From: Closterium sp. Naga37s-1
Taxonomy: Eukaryota > Streptophyta > Zygnematophyceae > Desmidiales > Closteriaceae
Reading direction: 5' to 3'
DNA length: 64,000 nucleotides
Assembly (NCBI GenBank): GCA_947471745.1
Contig: CANJKZ010000783.1
Location: forward strand, 508,501-572,500
Made by a program: the position numbers and the translations under genes. This document shows, in pieces, positions 1 to 8,247 of the stretch. The notes below the pieces were generated by a model. The model searched no databases, had not been told where the DNA came from, and worked only from the letters and a program-made list of their open reading frames with translations. Within the stretch, counting starts at the first letter, position 1, and each line of letters opens with the position of its first letter.

Positions 1-617
1 GCGACTATGCTCTTTTCTGCTGCTAGGAGGGCCTTCTCGAGGAGGTCAACGGTGAGAGTGGTGGGACAAACCGAGAGGAAGTGGTCCCTGACTACGCGAA
101 GGGAGTCAGGGAGACGGGTGACTATGTAGTAGAGGGTGATGTACATGGGGGGGGGGTTCTTGGCGCAGAACTCAGCAGGAAGCGCAGCGCGGTAGCGAGT
201 GTCACTAGTGCGGAGGTGCGTAATGAGGTAAGCGACTGTGGGAAAGGCAGCAAGGTCAGGGAAGAGGTACGGTAGCATGAGGCGGCTCAGTGCAGCAGTG
301 GCAGGGGAGGAGTAGCGTGCAACTACAGCGTCGTACAAGGTCTGAGCACTCTTGTACTGGCTAAAGTGCGCACGCTCAGAGGTAGGTAGGTGGCGACGCA
401 CAGCAAGACGTGCAGCAGCATCGCGCGTGGCCCACTGTGAGCGAACAGTGGCGTCAGCATCAGCAGCGGGGGCAGGAGAGGCACCAGAAGTGAGGTCAAA
501 GAGGGAGAGGCCGTCTGCTCTGTCGCACTGTAAGAAAAGCTGCAGGTCATCTATCGAGACGTCAAAGTCAATGGCCCGACCCTCAGCGTCAAAAGCGAGG
601 ACACTAGGGGTAGCCAT
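1..617 (-). CDS. copia gag, N-terminal part (partial)
   Basis: The frame opens at an ATG at 617 (minus) and has no stop before the window edge, so about 205 codons are visible. The protein begins MATPSVLAFDAEGRAIDF and closely matches the gag start at 41519 in element C (MATPSVLVFDAEGRAVDF). The region looks like the UBN2/Retrotran_gag type of copia capsid precursor: a helical domain with a conserved start, a LFLQC-like segment and a long helix around LYDAVVARYSSPATAALSRL. Gag builds the virus-like particle in the cytoplasm. The part seen is undamaged. The zinc knuckle, protease and pol lie outside the window. Family assignment is by similarity to element C and general copia layout. Confidence 0.8.
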   Translation of the reverse strand, partial: MATPSVLAFDAEGRAIDFDVSIDDLQLFLQCDRADGLSLFDLTSGASPAPAADADATVRSQWATRDAAARLAVRRHLPTSERAHFSQYKSAQTLYDAVVARYSSPATAALSRLMLPYLFPDLAAFPTVAYLITHLRTSDTRYRAALPAEFCAKNPPPMYITLYYIVTRLPDSLRVVRDHFLSVCPTTLTVDLLEKALLAAEKSIV

Positions 618-659
618 GACAGCAGTAGACTAGCAGTGCAAACAGTAGGGTGAGGGCAG

Positions 660-1600
660 TGCTGTGAGAGAGGCGCTGCTCTTACCGAACAGGGCGGTTC
701 GGGCGGCTCGGCGACTCGACGGCTGGGCGGCTCGGCTGCTGGGCGGCTCGGCGGCTCGGCGGCTCGGCGGCTGGGCGGCTCGGCGGCGGGGCGGCTCGGC
801 TGCTGGGCGGCTCGGCTGCTGGGCGTATCGGCGGCAGGGCGGCTTGGCTGCTGGGCGGCTCGGCTGCTGGGCGGCTCGGCGGCTAGGCGGCTCGGCTGCT
901 GGGCGGCTCGGCGGCTGGGCGGCTCGGTTGCTGGGCGGCTCGGCGGCTCAGCGGCTGGGCTGCTCGGTTGCTGGGCGGCTCGGCGGGTGGGCTGCTCGTA
1001 GGAGTAGGCGCGGGGGCCGTAGGAGCAGGCGCCGGGGCCGTAGGAGCAGGGGCCGGAGGCCGCTAGGGCGGCGGATCGGGGCCGCGAAGGCGGCGGATCG
1101 GGGCCGCGAGGGCGGCGGAGTAGGGGCCGCGAGCGCGGCGGAGAAGGGGCCGCGAGGGCGGCGGATCGGGGCCGCGAGGGCGGCGAACCGGGGCCGCGAG
1201 GGCGGCGGAGTAGGGGCCGCGAGGGCGGCGGATCAGGGGCCGCGAAGGGCGGCGGATCGGGGCCGCGAGGGCGGCGGAGCGGGGCCGCGAGGGCGGCGGA
1301 TCGGGGCCGCGAAGGGCGGCGGATCAAGGCCGCGAGGGCGGCGGAGCGGGGCCGCGAGGGCGGCGGATAGGGGCCGCGAGCGCGGCGGAGAAGGGGCCGC
1401 GAGGGCGGCGGATCGGGGCCGCGAAGGGCGGCGGATCGGGGCCGCGAGGGCGGCGGATCGGGGCCGCGAAGGGCGGCGGATAGATCCGCGAGGGCGGCTC
1501 GAAGGGGCCGCGAGGGCGGCGCTAAGGGGCCGCTGGGGCGGCGCGAGAGAGGGGAGCGCGACTCGGGCAGGGGCTGAGTGCGCTCCGGGCAGGAAAAAAA
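660..1600 (-). repeat. GC-rich tandem-repeat leader of copia element 1
   Basis: Between PBS and gag start lies about 0.95 kb of very GC-rich imperfect repeats. Positions 680-1000 use a ggcggctcggctgctg-like unit. Positions 1060-1520 use a unit of about 18-19 bp built on ggcggatcggggccgcga. Long ORFs here exist on both strands (664-1617 plus, 551-1630 minus). They are by-products of the repeat and base composition. Elements A and C have comparable but not identical leaders, so this is a family trait. Confidence 0.75.
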
Positions 1601-1640
1601 AAAACGGTGGGCCCTAGGAACAGTTCCCACGGGGGAACCT

Positions 1641-1651
1641 GCTCGATACCA
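1641..1651 (-). other. primer-binding site of copia element 1
   Basis: The minus strand reads TGGTATCGAGC directly next to the LTR. It is a variant of the plant initiator-tRNA-Met PBS TGGTATCAGAGC. Confidence 0.7.
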
Positions 1652-1782
1652 TGAGAAGAAACAAGGAAAATGAATGTACTATGAATGAATTGAGTACAAG
1701 TAATAACCCTAATTGGGTTGTACCCCTTATGGACTACCCCACTATAGCCTACACAATATGCATGAGCTATAATGTTCTGACA
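1652..1782 (-). repeat. 5' LTR of copia element 1 (131 bp)
   Basis: On the minus strand it begins TGTCAGAACATT and ends TTCTTCTCA, so it has TG..CA ends. It shares blocks with the LTRs of A, C and H (for example a GTAGGCTATAGTGGGGTA-like block). The 3' LTR is outside the window. Confidence 0.8.
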
Positions 1783-2515
1783 GCGCGTCGTTCCGAGACC
1801 TACAACGGGTGTTAGGGATGTTGCAGTGGCGCCAAGGGGAAGTCACCTACCTCTTAGAAAACGTAGACCTGGCGGAGGACAGAAGGGAGCCCGTGAAGTG
1901 GGCGTTTGAGGAGATCGTGGGGGTATTGGGGAGGGGAGTACCGGCGGACGCGGCACAGCTGGGATCGCGGGCACATCGACCGCGGAGGTACTGGCAAAAT
2001 GTGATGTCCACGGCAGCGTTGCGACACTCGCTGGCCCTGATGCAGCGCCCGGAGCCGCGCTTAGTGAGCGACATTCTGGAACCGAATCGCCTGCCGGCCC
2101 CAGTGACTAGCCCGGATCACCCGTCGCAGTACCAGTGCAACGAACTGGGCAGGCCTCGGCAGGCTCTGCCCACGCTAGTGTCCTACGCAGACGCCCGTGG
2201 ATTCCGCATGGAAGGGGATCTGCCAGGACCGGGAATGATCTACGACGTACGACGAGGGGTTTGGTAACAGCCAACGGCGAACGAGCGGGAGGCAGCCATG
2301 GGTCACTTGTGGGGAGCTACGGCCCATCCGGGAGTGACTGAACAGCAGCGCCGACCGCCCTAGGCCGAGCCATGGACGCGAATGTGATGACCTGGCTGCT
2401 GGATACCATGCAGATGCACCTGAAGTCGAAGGAGCTGCAGCGGGATATCGCGTGCTGCGAGCGGTACCGGGACCTGGAGTCCGTCGAATGGCAGAAGGCG
2501 TCGCTAGACATGATC
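1783..2515 (+). pseudogene. DNMT3-like cytosine-5 DNA methyltransferase domain, C-terminal half, captured by gypsy element
   Basis: The open part (1785-2267) contains LLENVDL at 1851-1871, which matches methyltransferase motif VI (ENV, the Glu that contacts the target cytosine). RAHRPRRYWQN near 1968-2000 matches motif VIII and resembles the AHRARYFW stretch of DNMT3 enzymes. ALPTLVSYADARGF near 2160-2200 sits where DNMT3 has its RTITTRSN segment. After an in-frame stop (2265-2267) the same frame continues with NEREAAMGHLWGAT. One base is then lost near 2350, and the next frame reads ALGRAMDANVMTWLL, which fits motif X (LLGRSWSVPVI in DNMT3). Motifs I and IV would lie upstream and are cut off by copia element 1. 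The domain leads into the pol frame, broken only by a taa at 2516-2518, so it was probably part of the pol polyprotein. The assignment is by motif order from memory; the role (methylating DNA, perhaps the element's own) is inference. Confidence 0.8.
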
Positions 2516-2560
2516 TAAGCCAGGTATGACGAGAAGATAGACGAAGGATGGGCGGCTCAT

Positions 2561-5536
2561 ATGGCCATGGAAGTGATGGAGGGAGAGGCCGATGGGGACA
2601 GTGAAGCAGTGGGGGAGCTTCCAGGGAAGCAGGAACGGGGGCCAGAAGACGACTGGGTCTTCGGAGGTGGGATGGACGCGGAGACAGCGGCGGAGCTGCA
2701 GGACGTGCTGAGACAGCACCGCAGGACTTTTGCGTACACCTTGCAAGAGCTGGGGAGGTGTACCACGGACGAAATGAAGATAGAGCTTACCAGCGAGGTC
2801 TCGGTCTATCAACGGAAAAGGCGGATGAGCCCGGGGGATATAGATATTTGCACAGAGAAGTGCAACGAACTGCTGGAGGCAGGGTTAATTCAACGGTCAG
2901 AGAGCGACTATGCAGCCGCGACGGTTGTAGCCTCACGGAAAGACCTGACTAGAGCGGTCTTTGCACGGAGAATGTGTGGGGACTACCGGAGCCTGAATAA
3001 AGTCACGGTGGCCGACCGGTATCCCATGCAGTCGGCGGAAGAGATCTTCGACAAGCTGCAGGGAGCGAAAGTCTTCTCCACCTTAGACTTGAGGCAGGGC
3101 TTCAACCAGATCCCCATCAGACCAACGGACTGCAAGAAGACGGCATTCCACGGGCCGGACTGCTTGTATGAATGGCGATTCATGCCATTCGGGACGAAGA
3201 ACGCGCCTGCGGTGTTCCAGCGCGATATGGACACGATACTACGAGGGGTGCCGGCGGCAGCCTGTTACATAGACGGCATGGTCGTCTTCAGCCCGGACGC
3301 AGAACAGCACGTGAAGGATGTGCAGGCTACGTTGGATGCTATCCGGGAGGCAGGTCTTACTTGCCATCCGAAGAAATGCAGCTTCGGGAACACGGGGGTG
3401 AAGTACTTGGGATTTGAGATTCAAGGGGGGCAGCTGGGAATTCAGCAGGCGAAGGTGGAAGTCCTGGATAGAGTCCCACGACCGAAAGACAGGAGCACGC
3501 TGAGGGCAGTGCTAGGGTTCCTCAACTATTACCGTAAGTTCATACCGAACTTCAGTAAGACAGCCGCGGCGTTGAATTGGCTGCTAAGGGAAGATCAGAA
3601 GTGGGAATGGGGGGAGGCAGAACAGGGGGCATTACAGGCGCTGCTGAAAGCTGTGAAAACTGCTACCGTGCTGACATTGCCTAACAAGGAAGACCCGTTT
3701 GTTCTGTACACGGACTGGAGTAGTTCGGGGATGGGGGCAATCCTGTGCCAAAAGCGGGAGGGCGAAGAGAAGGTTGTAGCCTTCGCCAGCCGGAGTTGCA
3801 ATCCAGCGGAGGCTAACTATAGCTCGTACGAGGGTGAAGGACTAGCGGCGGTGTGGGCGATTACCCACTTCCGGGTGTACCTGCAGGGGAGGCAGTTTGA
3901 GCTCATGACCGATCACCAACCGCTGACCTGGCTGATGACTAACCAGGCACTAACTGGAAGGAACGCCTGCTGGGCCATGCGATTACAAGAGTACGACTTC
4001 ACCATCCGGCACCGAGCAGGCAAAACCATGCAGCATGTGAACGGGCTATCGCGAAACCCGCCGACTCACCGCCCTACGGCATGCCTAGTGGCACTGGCGA
4101 GAGAAATCGACGCGGAGGGAGCCATTCGGGGGAAAGGAAAGGGGCCAGCTGATGTCTGGGAGGACCAGGAGGTTTTGGACTGGGTGCAAGGAAAGACAGC
4201 AAAAGAGACCCCCGTTAGCGAGAGAGCTAGAGCCCGGGGAGCACATTACCGATGGCATCAAGAACAGCTGCAGAAGAACACCAAAGACGGGTGGAAGCTG
4301 GTCCCACGGCCCCAGGAGCGAGAGCAGATCATCAGCCCGGTGCATCGGCAGCTAGGGCACTACGGGAGCCTACGCACTGCCCAACTGGTGGAGACAGGGT
4401 GGTGGTGGGACGGGATGCGCAAAGAAATCAGGGAGTGGGTGGACGGATGCAAACTGTGCAGCCGAAACAAAGCAGAGCTGGAACGTGGTAGGAAGGAGTT
4501 GCAGTCGTTACCCATCCACGGGATCGGATTCAGGTGGTCCTTGGACCTGGCGGGAGAGATGCCGCTGAGCAGAAGAGGGAAGCGGTACATTCTGATCATG
4601 ATAGAGCACGGCAGTAAGTGGGTCGAGGTGAAGGCGCTCCCCAGCAAGAACTCCGTTAAGATAGCTGAGGCCTTCGAGGAACAGGTGCTCACGCGGTTCG
4701 GGGCGTGTGGGGAGGTGCTCACGGATCAGGGGACAGAGTTCATGGGGGGGTTCGACAAACTACTACAAGCCACAGGCATCACCGATAGGAGAACCTCGCG
4801 CTATCACCCACAAAGTGATGGGCTCACGGAACGATTCGTACAGACCGTCAAACGAGGACTGCGGGCGTATGGGGAGCGCTTCAAGAGAGATTGGGACGCG
4901 CGGTTACCATGGATGGCAGCGGGATATAGATTCAGCAAACAATCCGCGCTGAGAGACCTGTCGCCCTACTACCTCCTCCTGGGGCGAGAACCCGTGTTAC
5001 CCGTGGATGCACCCAGGATACTCACGGGGTCAGTGCAGGTGGACAGTGACGCCGATTGGGTGGGGCTGGCCGAGGCCAGAGCACGGTACCTGAGGGAGCT
5101 ATTGCCGGCAGCACTGGAGAACCTACACGTGGCGCAACTGAGAGATGCGCAGCGGTACAAGAAGAGGGGGGAACTGCAAAGCGGGAAAAAGGACAGGGCC
5201 CTCGGGGCGGGGGAGGAGGTATCCCTGAAGCAGGCCAGACACGACCTGATGGACATCGGGCTGAGCACTGAACGCTGGAAAGTCAAGGAAGTGAAAGATT
5301 CTGGCGTGGTCGTGCTCGTGAGCGCGCAAGGGCAGAGGAGAACGGAGCATTGCACGAACGTGGCTCGGGCAAGGGGGCAGGCAGAGGGGCAGACAAGCAA
5401 CCAGCCAGGCGCCAGAGAGGTCCAGCGGCAGTCGGCAGGAGCTCACAAACAGCCGTGGAGGGGGCAAGTGCGGAGAGAGGCTCGAACCAAGGGAGAGGGC
5501 TACAGAGCGCAGAAGGCTGGAAAGGAGGCAAGCTGA
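2561..5536 (+). CDS. Ty3/gypsy pol: RT, RNase H, integrase
   Basis: A 991-codon open frame. From the N-terminus it has an acidic linker; RT (residues ~130-330, with STLDLRQGFNQIPI and the PFGTKNAPAVFQR block); RNase H (~385-480, YTDWSSSGMGAIL ... MTDHQPLTW); an H2C2 zinc finger (~590-640, HRQLGHYGS ... CKLCSRNK); and the integrase core with SLDLAGEM, LTDQGTEF and DGLTERFVQ carrying the D,D,E triad. Pol copies the RNA and inserts the cDNA. The RT active site reads YIDG at 3266-3277 (tac ata gac ggc) where YIDD is expected, so polymerase activity is doubtful. The frame continues upstream past a taa at 2516, so the 2561 ATG is an arbitrary start inside a former longer polyprotein. Confidence 0.92.
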   Translation: MAMEVMEGEADGDSEAVGELPGKQERGPEDDWVFGGGMDAETAAELQDVLRQHRRTFAYTLQELGRCTTDEMKIELTSEVSVYQRKRRMSPGDIDICTEKCNELLEAGLIQRSESDYAAATVVASRKDLTRAVFARRMCGDYRSLNKVTVADRYPMQSAEEIFDKLQGAKVFSTLDLRQGFNQIPIRPTDCKKTAFHGPDCLYEWRFMPFGTKNAPAVFQRDMDTILRGVPAAACYIDGMVVFSPDAEQHVKDVQATLDAIREAGLTCHPKKCSFGNTGVKYLGFEIQGGQLGIQQAKVEVLDRVPRPKDRSTLRAVLGFLNYYRKFIPNFSKTAAALNWLLREDQKWEWGEAEQGALQALLKAVKTATVLTLPNKEDPFVLYTDWSSSGMGAILCQKREGEEKVVAFASRSCNPAEANYSSYEGEGLAAVWAITHFRVYLQGRQFELMTDHQPLTWLMTNQALTGRNACWAMRLQEYDFTIRHRAGKTMQHVNGLSRNPPTHRPTACLVALAREIDAEGAIRGKGKGPADVWEDQEVLDWVQGKTAKETPVSERARARGAHYRWHQEQLQKNTKDGWKLVPRPQEREQIISPVHRQLGHYGSLRTAQLVETGWWWDGMRKEIREWVDGCKLCSRNKAELERGRKELQSLPIHGIGFRWSLDLAGEMPLSRRGKRYILIMIEHGSKWVEVKALPSKNSVKIAEAFEEQVLTRFGACGEVLTDQGTEFMGGFDKLLQATGITDRRTSRYHPQSDGLTERFVQTVKRGLRAYGERFKRDWDARLPWMAAGYRFSKQSALRDLSPYYLLLGREPVLPVDAPRILTGSVQVDSDADWVGLAEARARYLRELLPAALENLHVAQLRDAQRYKKRGELQSGKKDRALGAGEEVSLKQARHDLMDIGLSTERWKVKEVKDSGVVVLVSAQGQRRTEHCTNVARARGQAEGQTSNQPGAREVQRQSAGAHKQPWRGQVRREARTKGEGYRAQKAGKEAS

Positions 5537-5656
5537 GCGTCTCAGAAGAGACAACACAAGGCCAGGGGCCGAAGGGAGAGGACAGGGCACAGCTGCAGGG
5601 CAGGACAAGGCACAACCGCAGGGCCGTCAGGGCTAGGACAGAGAGAGTCCGATAGC
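5468..5656 (+). repeat. gypsy 3' terminal segment, copy 1
   Basis: About 189 bp covering the end of pol and the 3' untranslated region. It is repeated at 6037-6225 with only scattered differences. It contains purine-rich stretches (gctaggacagagagagtcc) just before the presumed LTR start and may include the polypurine tract. Confidence 0.75.
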
Positions 5657-6036
5657 TGTCACGATTCTAATCTTTGCGTAGACATTAGATATATCTTCGT
5701 GACTATTTAGGATAACGAAAGGCTACAATAGAAAGGATATCGAGGGAGTCGGCTAGAGCCGAATCAATTGAACCGAAAACTAGGAATTGGCGGGCGAACG
5801 GGGGACCGTTAACATAACGGTAACCCTTCGCTAGTACTTAAGAAAGTATGCAAGCTTAGAGAAGATGCTTGCGTGATTGTTTTCTCACCTATGCTTACAA
5901 CTTCTTATATCTCTCAGCGAAGGATACGCACGAGGAACCACCCCACGCAAGCAATCTAGCAGACAGTCAACCACTCTTCCAACCAGCCGAGCTAGGGTTT
6001 GAACAATAGCACGGTTGGAGCAAAGGACTTTTCAAC
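5657..6036 (+). repeat. probable 3' LTR of the gypsy element
   Basis: Begins TGTCACGATTCTAATC immediately after the purine-rich segment. It is AT-richer than the coding part and is non-coding. The right boundary is uncertain: CA-ending candidates lie near 6017-6036. The matching 5' LTR is not in the window, so this rests on position and the TG start only. Confidence 0.5.
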
Positions 6037-6225
6037 GTGCGGAGAGAGGCTGGAACCAAGGGAGAGGGCTACAGAGCGCAGAAGGCTGGAAAGGAGGCAA
6101 GATGAGCTTCTCAGAAGAGACAACACAAGGGTAGGGGCCGAAGGGAGAGGACAGGGCACAGCTGCAGGGCATGACAAGGCACAACCGCAGGGCCGTCGGG
6201 GCTAGGACAGAGAGAGTCCGACAGC
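6037..6225 (+). repeat. gypsy 3' terminal segment, copy 2
   Basis: A second copy of 5468-5656, after the presumed LTR and ending at the same gtccgacagc/gtccgatagc point, but followed by LINE sequence instead of an LTR. It may be the remnant of a second gypsy copy after recombination or deletion. Confidence 0.7.
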
Positions 6226-8245
6226 GACCGGGGTCATCAGTCGTGCGGAGGGCCTGGCGAAACGTGGCAGTCTGCGCCGGGCCGTGCTGGCCCTGGAGTC
6301 AATGCCAGTTTGCACTCCCAGCCCGGAAATACTAGAGGAGCTGCGCCGAAAGCACCCACCTGCTGAACACGAGGCGGTGACATGGCCCGTGCCACAAAGG
6401 TCAAAGCTGTCAATCCCCTACCCCGACTTCGCCAAAATTATGGGGAGATGCGAAAATGGGGTGGGAGCCGAACCATAAGGCATGACATTCGAGCACCAAC
6501 GCGACGCGGATATTTCGAACGCATTCAACAGCATCTCGCGTGAAGCCATCGCCACCGCGTTACAGGAGCCCGCCCTATCGCCACTGCTACCGCTAGTGAA
6601 ACTCACATACGGTAACCCGTCGCAACTACTCCTGGACGCCAACTTCAACTCCGAACCGCTGACAAGTGAACGCGGCGTTCGCCAGGGTGACCCACTTGGC
6701 CCACTTCGATTTGCAGCGGGAATACACACCACCCTTCGCGAAGTTGCAGAAGCACACCTCGACGTGCTCTGCTTGGCATATGCGGACGACGTCACATTTC
6801 TGGGTGACACAGCCCACACTGTAGCAGCTTTCAACACTTTCACTAACAAGGTGGCACAGCTGGGCCTTACGCACAATCCGCCTGGCGATCAAGTGGAGTC
6901 GAGCAAGCTCAACTCCCGCATGGAGTACCCGTTTCTAAGGACGGCGTAAGGCTCCTGGGTAGTTTCCTGGGGCCGGACAGTGGAGCAGCCAATTATATAG
7001 CGGGTCAACTCGATGAGATGGCGAAGCCGTTACCTTTTATCGAACGAACTGACCCCCAAGTAGCGGCACTGCTCATCACGCGATGTGTCTCTAGACGGGT
7101 AGCTTACCTCACTAGGATGACGCCCTTACATTTTCTCCCCCGCAAAAAATGGAGCCAGTGGGGAAGGGACCCTCTCACCGCCCTGCTCACATCATGCGAC
7201 ATACGCGTCCCCACGTGTAGGGCCGAGCAAGCGCGAGTCTGGGAACTAGCGGCGCTGCCACCATCGCTAGGAGGCATAGGCATCACTGACCCCCTGATAG
7301 AGGGGATATACGGTTTCTCGGCGGGTTTTCTGCAGGCGGCGCTGCTCCTCTCCTCCCTCACGCTAGACCCATGGAACGCCTTGGCACAAGCACATGCTAC
7401 TACCGCGGGACACTGACACGCCTTTACACACATGGCTCATAGAGTGCGAGACGGCCCTGCCTCTAGATGCACGAGAAATCCTCAAGAAGGAGCGGCTCGA
7501 GCGATCCGACGTTAGGCTTCAACACGTGCTCGGTCTTAAGGTCCATGGGAGCAGATACGCCGTACAGGTCCAGGCGACAAGGCGTATGCAGCCAAATCCG
7601 CTCAAGGGTCATACGCAGCAGATGTTTTCTTTGACGGGTTATGGCACCGGCGACTGGCTCACTGCAATCCCCATTGAACCCACACGGCGGATAGGCCCAG
7701 TACACTTCGCTAACGCCGTGCGTTTCCGACTAGGGCTGCCGTTTTTAACCCCAAACAACTGTGACTGCGCTAACCACACGGCCATCACTGACCCCCGCTT
7801 CCCAAATCACCTTCTCCGCTGCGGTACAGGCAAACACCGCATCAACACACACAACGATTTGCGGGATGCCTGCGTTAGCATGGTGCGAGACGCCGAGTTT
7901 ATAGTCTATAGAGAGTCGGCCGCATACTCACCTGTTGAAGAACAGACGGCCGACTTCAGTATGACGGACAGAAGCAGTGGGGCGGTCTATATCTGTGACG
8001 TCACAGTCACGGATCCCATCAGCACCAGGGATCCAGAGGCACAAAAAGGCAGAGGGTGGGCTGCCAGGGAGCAAGCTGATAAAAATATTAAGCACTACGC
8101 CAACCGGCCGGAGACGGTTGGCTTTTTCCGCTCGCCGTAGACACCTACGATTGCCCATGCGCAGAGGTACCCACCTTCCTCAAACTCCTAGCGGACACAG
8201 CGGCTCGGCGACACTTCAACGCCGACTCAAAATCATTTTATGCTA
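6226..8245 (+). pseudogene. non-LTR retrotransposon (LINE) L0, degraded RT/endonuclease ORF
   Basis: Fragments of the protein seen in L1 (8248-11461), about 80% similar by eye. Open pieces lie at 6284-6478, 6482-6949, 7018-7416 and 7394-8140. Visible parts are RT segments NAFNSISREAIATALQ, GVRQGDPLGPL and AYADDVTFLG, then the zinc-knuckle region (CDCANHTAI ... NHLLRC) and the endonuclease-like segment with CDVTVTDP and K. The copy is 5' truncated. About 117 codons between FEH.RDA and NAFNSIS that are present in L1 are deleted near 6500, and there are several frameshifts. The 3' end fades out where L1 begins. Confidence 0.85.
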
Positions 8246-8247
8246 AT

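Larger units (their letters stand above)
1..1782 (-). mobile_element. Ty1/copia element 1 (5' part, cut by window edge)
   Basis: A minus-strand copia-type LTR retrotransposon that runs off the left edge. Read on the minus strand it shows a 131-bp 5' LTR, an adjacent PBS, a GC-rich leader of about 1 kb, and the start of gag at 617. It is related to element C further right: the gag starts are nearly the same protein. It sits inside the methyltransferase part of a Ty3/gypsy element. The five bases after the LTR (gcgcg, 1783-1787) should be one copy of the target-site duplication; the other copy lies outside the window. Confidence 0.88.
1783..6036 (+). mobile_element. Ty3/gypsy retrotransposon carrying a DNA methyltransferase domain
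   Basis: Plus-strand element read as DNMT3-like methyltransferase, acidic linker, RT, RNase H, H2C2 zinc finger, integrase, 3' untranslated segment and a probable 3' LTR. The RT-before-integrase order defines Ty3/gypsy. Its 5' LTR, gag and protease lie beyond copia element 1 and the window edge. No chromodomain is visible after the integrase. The element is dead as it stands: the methyltransferase has a stop, a frameshift and an insertion, and the RT active site reads YIDG. Confidence 0.85.

Noticed and set aside
551-1630. 359-codon minus ORF and 317-codon plus ORF (664-1617) as genes
   Set aside because: Both lie in the GC-rich tandem repeats of the copia leader. Their residues (Pro/Arg/Ala or Gly/Arg/Ala) simply follow the repeat units, and both strands are open at once.
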